DNA from: Gemmatimonadota bacterium | GTDB lineage: Bacteria; Gemmatimonadota; Gemmatimonadetes; Longimicrobiales; Gaopeijiaceae | DNA length: 50,904 nucleotides | Assembly (NCBI GenBank): GCA_013002885.1 | Contig: JABDLS010000133.1 | Location: forward strand, 1 to 50,904 | Direction of reading: 5' to 3' | Shown here: positions 1 to 7,456 of the stretch, piece after piece | Numbering within the stretch: position 1 is the stretch's first letter | How the letters are laid out: each line of letters opens with the position of its first letter | The notes under the pieces: generated by a model | What the model was told of the DNA's origin: nothing | The model's database searches: none | The model's input: the letters and a program-made list of their open reading frames with translations, nothing else | Made by a program: the position numbers and the translations under genes

Positions 1-295
1 TGCCGAGGATGGGGCCCCCATCGGAGCGATACGTGACGTAGAGGTTCTCTTCATCGTTGGCGACAGTGACGGATCCGGTGGAGATATCCGGTCCCAATCT
101 GAGTCCCACCACCGTAGGCTCGCCGCAAACAGCCGGCGGCGGGCCAGTCACCACCGAAAGGGCGACGGGCATCTCGGACAGGTCCGGGTATTCGTCCGGC
201 CCGTCATCGTCCATGACGGGACCCGCTCCGGACTCGGAACAACTCCAGGTGACCAGGACGGAGAGGAAGAGGGGCAATAGACGTGCTGCGCGCAT
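1..295 (-). CDS. Partial lipoprotein, N-terminal 98 residues
   Basis: An open frame begins with ATG at 295 and runs off the left edge without a stop. A GGAG ribosome-binding site lies a few bases upstream. The N-terminus has two arginines, a hydrophobic stretch (residues 6-16) and Cys19 in the setting VTWSC. This resembles a lipoprotein signal peptide, although the Trp two residues before the Cys is not typical of a lipobox. An Asp/Glu-rich linker (about residues 27-38) follows, then sequence that looks like the start of a beta-rich domain. The visible part does not identify a family. It reads in the same direction as the kinase gene upstream, with about 150 bases between. Function unknown. 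Confidence 0.6.
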   Translation of the reverse strand, partial: MRAARLLPLFLSVLVTWSCSESGAGPVMDDDGPDEYPDLSEMPVALSVVTGPPPAVCGEPTVVGLRLGPDISTGSVTVANDEENLYVTYRSDGGPILG

Positions 296-449
296 GAGAG
301 ACTCCAGAGCAGTCGAGGGGCCAGGGCAATTCGAGCCCGTTCTCCCCTCTCAACGTCATTTCCCGGCCAACCCCGCCATCCAGCCTCGGCGATGGGGCCG
401 AGGTCGCCGGGAAACAGCGAGGCGTCTTTAGGTAGCCGTGGACTGCCCC

Positions 450-3107
450 CTAACGGGGCATGATACGCTGCAACTCCGATAGCCAGTTGTTGACGAGCAC
501 GAAGGGAGGCGCCACACCCTCTTCGTCGCCATCACCGGTGAATCCGCGGGCCATGAGGAGCTGTCGTTCCCCGTCCAGCCCCACGTCGTAGGGGATGTAG
601 ATGTCCGAGCGCTGGATCGTGGGCGGCAGGGGGAAGAGGACGGACCGTTCCAGGACCTCGAAGGTGTCGCCCGTTTCGACGCGGGCGGCGCTCATCTGGT
701 CCGAACCGTCGAGGAAGAAGATCTCGGTCCCGTCGCGCGACCACTTCGGTGCGATCCCGCCGTTGGTGGACACCTGCCAGCGCGCCGATTCCACGTCGGG
801 GAACGGCCGCACGAAGATCTCGTAGGAGCCGGTCTCGTTGGATGCGTACACCAGCCACCTTCCGTTGGGTGACAGCGAGGGTGAGATCTCGTCGTGGGCC
901 TCCATGAGGAGCGGAATCGGCTCCGCATCGCGCCGCGCTTCCCTTGCCTGGACGTCCCTCCCTCCCCGCTGGCCGGGTGTGCCAATCGTGCGCATCACGA
1001 GCCAGTCGCCCTGCTCGCTCCAGGCGATCTCGGCGATCCCCTCTGGCAGGTCCAGAACCAGCTCCGGCTGCCCGGTGCCGTCGGCCCGACGGCGCCAGAC
1101 GTCCGTGGACTCCCCGTTCCGATTGGACAGGAAGGTCACGTACCCATCCTCGGGTCCCCACACCGGCTTTCGATCTTCGGTCTCCTCGAAGGTCAGCCGC
1201 GAGCGTGGACCACCGTCCAACTCCTTGACCCAGATGTCCAGCCCTTCTTCGGTGCGCTCCCGGATCGCGATCCGACGGCCGTCGGAAGACAAGCTCCATC
1301 CGGCGTTCGATCCACCGGTGTCGACGCTCCATCCCTGTTCTACCGGCGTGACGTCCCCGTCACGGTCCACCCAGACGAGCTCCTGGAGCGACCCCACACC
1401 GCCGCGGCTGTACACCAGCTTCCCGTCCAGAGCGATCTCGTAGCCGGCGACGTCCTCGATCAAGGGGACGGCCGGCCCCGTGAGCTCGCCGGCACCCTCA
1501 TCGAAGGGAGCAGCCATCAATACGCCTTCCGACAGAAAGAGGAGGTGCCCAGAGTCCACGTAACGAGGCTCCAACCCCTGAACCAGCGGCTCATTGGTGC
1601 CCGACTCGATGTCGGTCAGGTAGATCCAGTCGAGTCCGTCGGACGCGCGCACACCCCAGTTGAGCGCTTTGCCCGATGGCAGAATGTCACGGATGCCCTG
1701 GCCCCCGGTGAGAGAGTCGTTGGCGATGATGGTGTCGACGGCGCCACCGGTAGCGGGCGCTCGCGCGATACCCGTGCCCAGACTGTAGTAGATCATGCCG
1801 TCGGGCCCGAACCACGGGAAGTTGCCGGGGCCGAGATCGACCTCGGGGCCGCCTCCCACAGGGAAAACCCGGATCTGTGCGCCGATGGACACGGCGACGA
1901 GAGACCCGTCGCCCGAGATCGCCATCTCTGTCGGCCCAGCCGCCCCCCTCACCGGGACGGCCTCCGGGTCGTCCCACCTCCTGACCCAGACCTGGGGCAC
2001 CGGGGCATCGGAAGGCGGACCGAGGTACGCCAGCGCGCTGCCGTCTGCGGAGAGCGCGAACTGCACCACGCCGAAAGCGACCGGCGCCTGATCGGAGCGA
2101 AACGGCATCTCGAAGCGCTCGATCGGCCTATCGGGCGCGTCGGGTCGGCTCGCCGTCGACCATCCCAGCGCCAGGAGCGCGAATAGCGCTACGGCGCCGG
2201 AGCCCAGCGCGACTGCCTTCCACGGCCCAGGCGAGCCGGCGATCGAGGCGGCGACCGTCCCATGGCGAAACGCGGGATCGGAAAGGGCCTTGGCAAAGTC
2301 TTGGGCGTCGGTGAAACGGTCGGCCGGAAGTTTCTCCAGGGCCTTTCGCAGCGCGGCATCGACGTTGGCTGGCACCGTCTTGCGGATCGTCGTCGCCGAG
2401 ACCGTATCGCCCTGAAGAATCTTGCCGAGAACGGCCTGGGCGGTGTTCCCTACGTAGGGCGGCTCGCCCACGAGGAGCTCGTACAGCACGGCGGCGAGGG
2501 CGTAGATGTCGCTCGCCGCACCGATAGCCTGGTCACCCGTGGCCTGTTCAGGGCTCATGTAGAAGGGCGTGCCGACGCTCAGGCCCGTTTCCGTGAGTCG
2601 GCTTCCACCCGCGGTCCCCACGGCGAGAGCGATGCCGAAGTCGGCGACCAGGGGCTCGCCGTTGCTCATGAGGATGTTGCCCGGCTTGATGTCGCGGTGA
2701 ACGACTCCCGCCCTGTGTGCGGTGTGGAGTGCGTTGGCCACGGCCGTCGCGATCCGCACGGCCTCGTCCACCGGGAGCTGCTTGTCGCGTTCGATCCGCT
2801 CGCGGAGTGTCTCCCCTTCGATGTAGGGCATGACGTAGTAGACGAAGCCGTCGGCCTCTCCCGAATCGAAGAGGGGAAGGATGTGTGGATGCTGGAGGTT
2901 CGCCGTCGTCTTGATCTCGGCAAGGAAACGCTCGGCCCCGACCACGGCCGAGAGCTCCGGCTTGAGCACCTTCACGGCCACCTTTCGTTCGTGGCGCAGG
3001 TCGTCGGCGAGGTACACCGTCGCCATTCCCCCTTCGCCGAGTTCGGCCTCGATCCGGTAGCGACCTTCCAGGGCGGCGTTGAGTCGGGCAATGATGTCTT
3101 GGCTCAT
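450..3107 (-). CDS. Membrane-anchored serine/threonine protein kinase with PD40/TolB-like sensor domain
   Basis: PknB-type transmembrane kinase of 885 residues. The catalytic domain (about 18-275) has the glycine loop GEGGMATV (24-31), the ATP-binding Lys46 in VAVK, the catalytic loop HRDIKPGN with Asp139, DFG at 156-158 and the activation-segment motif SPEQA. A hydrophobic transmembrane segment lies near residues 300-320. The rest is a run of WD40-like PD40/TolB repeats (motifs of the S.DGR, VY.S..TG and P..SRDG type), expected to form a beta-propeller outside the membrane. ATG at 3107 (MSQDII) was preferred to a TTG 36 bases upstream because homologous kinases begin at this point. The architecture is common in Gemmatimonadota and Acidobacteria. 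The ligand and targets cannot be told from the sequence. Confidence 0.93.
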   Translation of the reverse strand: MSQDIIARLNAALEGRYRIEAELGEGGMATVYLADDLRHERKVAVKVLKPELSAVVGAERFLAEIKTTANLQHPHILPLFDSGEADGFVYYVMPYIEGETLRERIERDKQLPVDEAVRIATAVANALHTAHRAGVVHRDIKPGNILMSNGEPLVADFGIALAVGTAGGSRLTETGLSVGTPFYMSPEQATGDQAIGAASDIYALAAVLYELLVGEPPYVGNTAQAVLGKILQGDTVSATTIRKTVPANVDAALRKALEKLPADRFTDAQDFAKALSDPAFRHGTVAASIAGSPGPWKAVALGSGAVALFALLALGWSTASRPDAPDRPIERFEMPFRSDQAPVAFGVVQFALSADGSALAYLGPPSDAPVPQVWVRRWDDPEAVPVRGAAGPTEMAISGDGSLVAVSIGAQIRVFPVGGGPEVDLGPGNFPWFGPDGMIYYSLGTGIARAPATGGAVDTIIANDSLTGGQGIRDILPSGKALNWGVRASDGLDWIYLTDIESGTNEPLVQGLEPRYVDSGHLLFLSEGVLMAAPFDEGAGELTGPAVPLIEDVAGYEIALDGKLVYSRGGVGSLQELVWVDRDGDVTPVEQGWSVDTGGSNAGWSLSSDGRRIAIRERTEEGLDIWVKELDGGPRSRLTFEETEDRKPVWGPEDGYVTFLSNRNGESTDVWRRRADGTGQPELVLDLPEGIAEIAWSEQGDWLVMRTIGTPGQRGGRDVQAREARRDAEPIPLLMEAHDEISPSLSPNGRWLVYASNETGSYEIFVRPFPDVESARWQVSTNGGIAPKWSRDGTEIFFLDGSDQMSAARVETGDTFEVLERSVLFPLPPTIQRSDIYIPYDVGLDGERQLLMARGFTGDGDEEGVAPPFVLVNNWLSELQRIMPR

Positions 3108-3291
3108 GACGTGAAGATGCCAGCGAGAGCCCTGAACCGCCAAGTAGGTGGATCCTGGTGTGATCGTCGCCTGTCGTCACGCTTGCTCCCGACCGCCCAC
3201 CCGGACCATTCTCCGCGTTCCCGCCTTCGTCGGGTCCCTATGCACCCCTCGGCGCGGTCATATCATTCCGCCCTGGAGCTTCCGAACGACA

Positions 3292-3549
3292 ATGATCAGA
3301 AAAGCCCCCGAACTCTTCACCGCTCCCGTCTTCCTCGGCACAGGATTCCTCCTGGTGGCCATGGCCATCATCGAGAAGGGCCTGAACATCGTCGGCTTCA
3401 GCCTACCCGTCGTCACGGTCTTCCCCCGCCAGCTCCTCGATTGGTCTTTGGTGCTTGTGACGTTCGAGATCGCCATCACGCTACGGCAGATCGCCTACCG
3501 ACTGGACTCCGGTCCGGAGTCGGTGGACGTGAGCGCCCACACGAACTGA
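3292..3549 (+). CDS. Small two-helix membrane protein, unknown function
   Basis: An 85-residue protein starting with ATG at 3292; a GGAG lies about 13 bases upstream, which is a little far. It has two hydrophobic segments (about residues 12-25 and 38-58) joined by a short loop, then a polar tail (LRQIAYRLDSG). It is divergent from the kinase gene and lies 19 bases before the amidase gene on the same strand. A longer reading from 3148 adds an arginine/proline-rich stretch that looks like non-coding sequence. No family was recognised. The even hydrophobic pattern and tight spacing to the next gene support it as real. Confidence 0.6.
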   Translation: MIRKAPELFTAPVFLGTGFLLVAMAIIEKGLNIVGFSLPVVTVFPRQLLDWSLVLVTFEIAITLRQIAYRLDSGPESVDVSAHTN

Positions 3550-3568
3550 GCCACCCGGAGCCCGAGCC

Positions 3569-5227
3569 ATGCTCGATCGTCACCCTCTGAACCGAACCTG
3601 GACCCTTCGCCGGCCGCCCGGAGGAGCCATCCTGCTCGCGGTGGCGCTCGGGGCTTGTGCCCCGGACCAGCCCACCACCGACGGGACCTCGAGCGGCAGG
3701 CCGGCGGGCGACGACGCCGTGGTGGAGGCGCCTCTGCACCAGATCTCCGACGGCCTCGCTTCGGGCACGCTTTCGTCCGTGCAGATCACATGGGCGTACA
3801 TCGAGCGTATCGAGGCCCTGGACGGCGAGCTGAACTCGGTCATCTCGATTGCACCCGACGCCATGGATCAGGCGTTCGCAGCGGATGTGCGCCGAGGCTC
3901 CGGAGAGGCCCTCGGGCCCCTCGACGGCATTCCCATCCTCCTCAAGGACAACCTGGACGCCGTTGGCATGCCCACGACGGCGGGGTCCTTCGCCCTGGCC
4001 GAGAACTACCCGGCGGAGGACTCGGAGGTGGTCCGTCGCCTGCGGGGCGCCGGGGCCGTCATACTCGGAAAGCTCAACCTCTCCCAGTTCGCTGGGTTCC
4101 GTAACACGGCCTCGTTCAACGGAAGCACCGTGGGCGGAAGCCCCAAGAACCCTTACGACATCACGCGAAGTCCCGCCGGGTCCAGCAGCGGATCAGGCGT
4201 TGCCACGGCCATGAGCTTCGCCGCCGCCGCAATCGGCACCGAGACGGCCGGCTCCATCGTGGGCCCGTCTTCGGTGAACGGGATCGTGGGCATGAAGCCG
4301 ACCATCGCCCTGGTGTCTCGCAGGGGAATCGTACCCATCAGCCTCAACCAGGACTCGTCGGGGCCCATGACCCGGTCCGTCCGCGATGCGGCGATGATCC
4401 TCGACGTCATCGCCGGTACGGACGCCCAGGACCCTTGGTCCGAGGAGGCCGATGCGAACCGGCACGATTATGTGGCGGCCCTGGACACGGCAGCGCTCCA
4501 GGGACGACGCATCGGCGTCGTCCGTCCGACCACCGGAAGCCGCGACGTGTGGGCGCTCTTCGACGACGCCCTCGACGTCCTTTCAGCCCAGGGAGCCGAG
4601 CTCGTCGACGTACCAGCGGAGGAGTTCATCGACCCCGGGCCGGAGATGCGGACCATCCTGCTTCATGACTTCAAGGTGGACCTCAACGCTTACCTGGCGG
4701 GCGCGCCGGAGACGGTGCCGGTGCGTACGCTGGCCGAACTCATCGAGTTCAGCCGAAGCGACCCCCGGGAGAGCATGCATAGCATGGACTACTGGGTGGA
4801 CGCCCAGGCCACGGAAGGTGGCCGCGCCTCTGGCGAGTACCGGGAGGCCCTCGCTGCTGGACGGCGCCTGACCGGCGAAGAGGGGATCGACCGGCTTCTA
4901 ACCCAGTACGACGTCGAGGCTTTCGTCGCTCCGACAGGGTCACCGGCTTCAGAGATCGAGCCGGATGGGACGCCGCGGGTCGGCCCGATCCCGCCAGGCC
5001 CACGCCGGGAAGGGCCGGCCTCCCTCACGGTCACGGCGGCCGTCGCCGGCTATCCACTCATCACGGTGCCCATGGGATTGGTGGACGGCCTGCCGGTGGG
5101 CATCACGATCGCTGGCCCTGCGTGGTCGGAGGCGCGACTCCTCGGCTTCGCCTACGACTACGAGCAGGCGTCCCGGGCCCGGGTGCCACCGGAACGGGCA
5201 GTGGAGGGCGGCGCAATCGGTCGATGA
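3569..5227 (+). CDS. Exported amidase-signature family lipoprotein
   Basis: A 552-residue amidase with a lipoprotein signal (lipobox LGAC, Cys30). The amidase-signature catalytic triad is visible: Lys126 in LLKDNLD, cis-Ser205 in GSSSGSG and nucleophile Ser229 in ETAGSI. The 24-residue spacing between the two serines is that of characterised family members. Such enzymes hydrolyse amide bonds. The closest architecture is the secreted amidase group related to peptide amidase rather than GatA, because there is no neighbouring gatB/gatC and the protein carries a lipobox. The substrate is not predictable. It is convergent with the beta-helix lipoprotein gene downstream. Confidence 0.92.
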   Translation: MLDRHPLNRTWTLRRPPGGAILLAVALGACAPDQPTTDGTSSGRPAGDDAVVEAPLHQISDGLASGTLSSVQITWAYIERIEALDGELNSVISIAPDAMDQAFAADVRRGSGEALGPLDGIPILLKDNLDAVGMPTTAGSFALAENYPAEDSEVVRRLRGAGAVILGKLNLSQFAGFRNTASFNGSTVGGSPKNPYDITRSPAGSSSGSGVATAMSFAAAAIGTETAGSIVGPSSVNGIVGMKPTIALVSRRGIVPISLNQDSSGPMTRSVRDAAMILDVIAGTDAQDPWSEEADANRHDYVAALDTAALQGRRIGVVRPTTGSRDVWALFDDALDVLSAQGAELVDVPAEEFIDPGPEMRTILLHDFKVDLNAYLAGAPETVPVRTLAELIEFSRSDPRESMHSMDYWVDAQATEGGRASGEYREALAAGRRLTGEEGIDRLLTQYDVEAFVAPTGSPASEIEPDGTPRVGPIPPGPRREGPASLTVTAAVAGYPLITVPMGLVDGLPVGITIAGPAWSEARLLGFAYDYEQASRARVPPERAVEGGAIGR

Positions 5228-5270
5228 CCGCGTTCGCCGCCCTCCACTCTGCCGCCCTTCCTCCCTCACC

Positions 5271-5297
5271 GCCGGGTTCGACGCGGGGTCGACCGGC
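5271..5297. terminator. Hairpin between convergent genes, possible bidirectional terminator
   Basis: The 88-base gap between the amidase stop and the stop of the opposing lipoprotein gene contains an inverted repeat (GCCGG..TCGAC paired with GTCGACCGGC, with a 2-base bulge). There is no U-tract on either strand, so this is only a candidate. Confidence 0.25.
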
Positions 5298-5315
5298 AGC
5301 CGATCACAGGTCCTG

Positions 5316-7325
5316 CTACGGGCAGGTCGCCGACACGGCTCCCGAGGGCGAGCTGAGGTACTGGAAGCCTCCGTCGTCGACGTTGGAACAGGTCAACATC
5401 CCACCGCTTCCGAGAATCAGCGCGTAGCCACCGGTCTCACGGATGGTGACGTCCGACAGGTCCAGCGAGCCGTTGGCCGTTACATACAGCGTCGAGACGC
5501 TCTGCACCCCGCCGAACCACTGTTCCGAGCCTGCGTGCTCCAGCAACACGTTGGTCAACGCATTGCCCGCCGACACGGTCCCGAACTCGATCCCCTTCCA
5601 GTAGGCGCTGAGGGCCTCTCGTCCGCTGAAGGTTATGGGAAGCTCGACGGTGCCCTCCGCGTTGAGCGAACCATCGGTCGTGACGATGAGGCTCACGTTC
5701 TGCGCGAACAGCAGTGCGGTCCCCGGGGCGATGGTCAGTGGGGCTCGGACGAAGGTCCTCACGGCCACGAGATAGGGCACGTCCAGGGCCTCCCACGTCT
5801 GCGCTTGGATCACGGCGTCGTTGTTGCCGAACGTCACGCGCACCGCTTGCTCGGCGTTGTCCACGAAGGTGTTGCTGGCCGCGATCCCGCCGACGCGGTT
5901 CGGATGCACGATCATCGTGCGTTCGTTGTCCTCGAAGTGGTTGTCGGAAAAGCCGGTGATGTCGCCGCCGGAGGGAACCCACAAACCGTAGTAGCCACTG
6001 CCCCGGAAGGTCGAGTTGGTGATCGTGACCTTGCTGTTGCCCGACATGAAGACCATCGCCCGCGACTCGTTGCCGCCCGTGAACGCTTCACTCCCTCCGT
6101 TCTCGAAGATCACGTGGTCGAACACGTTGTCTGCCGACACCGTCTCGATCTGGACTCCCTTCCAGTATCCCGGAAGATCCTCCGTGCTGGAGAAGAGGAT
6201 GGGCGCTCCCGCCGTCCCCACTGCGTTGAGTGTCCCTCCGTCCATGACGATCATGGAGACGTCGGCCCTGAAGCGAAGCACGACGCCGGGGTCGAGGCTC
6301 AAAGGGGCACGCACGAACATTCGAGTCCACACCTGGTAGGGCACACCCGCGGCCGCCCAGGACTGGGACGTCTGCACGGCGTCGTTGTTGCCGAACGCGA
6401 CGCGAATCACGTCTTCGTCGTTTCCGTCGATGACGTTGTCGCTCCCGATCCCTCGTACCGCGTTGGGATGAGCCCACCCTGCCACGGCGTTTCCGGCAAG
6501 CGTGCTCGCTGCCAACGTGAACTCGGTGTCCGCCGATGCCGTGAAGCCGGTGCCACCACTTCCGGTGATCTCGACGCTCGAGACGTCGACGCGAGATGCT
6601 CCTGACATGTACAAGCCCGCCGTCGCGTACTCGGCACCGCTCCACCCACTACCACCCCCGTTCTCGAGGACCGCGTGCTCCAGTTGGTTGTCGAGGCTCG
6701 CGCTGCCGTCGAAGTGAATCCCCCTCCACTTCTCTGCGGGGTCGAGTGACGTGAAGGTGATGGGATTGTCGATGGTCCCTACCGCGGTCAACCGCCCCGC
6801 GCTCGCGATGTTCAGTGACGAACTGGTTCCAAACGAGATGTTCGCGCCGGCCTCGACCACCAGGGTGCCCGTGTTCACGGACAAGGGGCTGAGGGCCTGG
6901 TAGCAGACGTCTCCGGGGACCGTCCCACCGTCGGCCACCATGGCCTGGGTCAGATTCCGGCACGTCACCGTGATGTCGATGGATCCACTGCGCGTAGGAT
7001 CAGCCGTACTCGTCGCCGTGATCGTGACCTCGCCGAGGCTCACGGGGGTCACCAGGCCAGCAGCGCTGACCAGGGCGACGGTGATGTCATCGGTCCCCCA
7101 CGTTACGCCCTGAGGTGCCCCGAAGGGTGCCACCGACGCGGTGAGCTGCAGAGTTGCTCCCTCCTCGACTTCCGATGATGGCGCCGAGACGGATACGGAC
7201 TGGGGATCGGGGTCGGTCACGCCGGGCCCCACAGGGTCGGTGGGCCCACACCCACCCAGTGCGAACAATGCCGCGGCTAAGATGGTGGCACCCTTTCTGC
7301 AAGATGCAGCGTGTGTGGTGGGCAT
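5316..7325 (-). CDS. Beta-helix lipoprotein with N-terminal BIG2-like domain
   Basis: A 669-residue surface or periplasmic lipoprotein. ATG at 7325 has a GGAG site 5-8 bases upstream. The signal peptide ends in the lipobox LGGC (Cys26). Residues 40-120 look like a bacterial Ig-like BIG2 domain (VSVSAPSSEVEEGATLQL ... VTWGT ... ITATS). From about 140 to the end it is a right-handed parallel beta-helix with recurring G.L.A.GT...PI.F motifs. Long copies of one module recur: FGNNDAV occurs at 311-317 and again at 499-505, each followed by V(R/W)..MFVRAPL or RTFVRAPL. No polysaccharide-lyase or protease catalytic signature was seen. It could be an adhesin or a polysaccharide-binding protein; function is inferred from fold only. 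Confidence 0.85.
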   Translation of the reverse strand: MPTTHAASCRKGATILAAALFALGGCGPTDPVGPGVTDPDPQSVSVSAPSSEVEEGATLQLTASVAPFGAPQGVTWGTDDITVALVSAAGLVTPVSLGEVTITATSTADPTRSGSIDITVTCRNLTQAMVADGGTVPGDVCYQALSPLSVNTGTLVVEAGANISFGTSSSLNIASAGRLTAVGTIDNPITFTSLDPAEKWRGIHFDGSASLDNQLEHAVLENGGGSGWSGAEYATAGLYMSGASRVDVSSVEITGSGGTGFTASADTEFTLAASTLAGNAVAGWAHPNAVRGIGSDNVIDGNDEDVIRVAFGNNDAVQTSQSWAAAGVPYQVWTRMFVRAPLSLDPGVVLRFRADVSMIVMDGGTLNAVGTAGAPILFSSTEDLPGYWKGVQIETVSADNVFDHVIFENGGSEAFTGGNESRAMVFMSGNSKVTITNSTFRGSGYYGLWVPSGGDITGFSDNHFEDNERTMIVHPNRVGGIAASNTFVDNAEQAVRVTFGNNDAVIQAQTWEALDVPYLVAVRTFVRAPLTIAPGTALLFAQNVSLIVTTDGSLNAEGTVELPITFSGREALSAYWKGIEFGTVSAGNALTNVLLEHAGSEQWFGGVQSVSTLYVTANGSLDLSDVTIRETGGYALILGSGGMLTCSNVDDGGFQYLSSPSGAVSATCP

Positions 7326-7456
7326 GGGGTCTCCGTAGTTCGCTTGAATGAGATTGCCTTCATGAACAAGAACGAAAAACGCGCCGAAAACCCGCCACCG
7401 AACCGCGGCGCCTGCCTCCCCCGACCTCAGGAACACCATCGGTGTACTACGCCTCC

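Noticed and set aside
57-431. 124-residue open frame on the plus strand at the left edge
   Set aside because: The minus strand at 1-295 has a start with a ribosome-binding site and a lipoprotein-like signal; the plus-strand frame is Pro/Arg/Ser-rich and has no recognisable feature.
894-2186. 430-residue plus-strand frame opposite the kinase gene
   Set aside because: It lies wholly within the kinase/PD40 gene and has the Arg/Gly/Val-rich composition expected of antisense frames in high-GC DNA.
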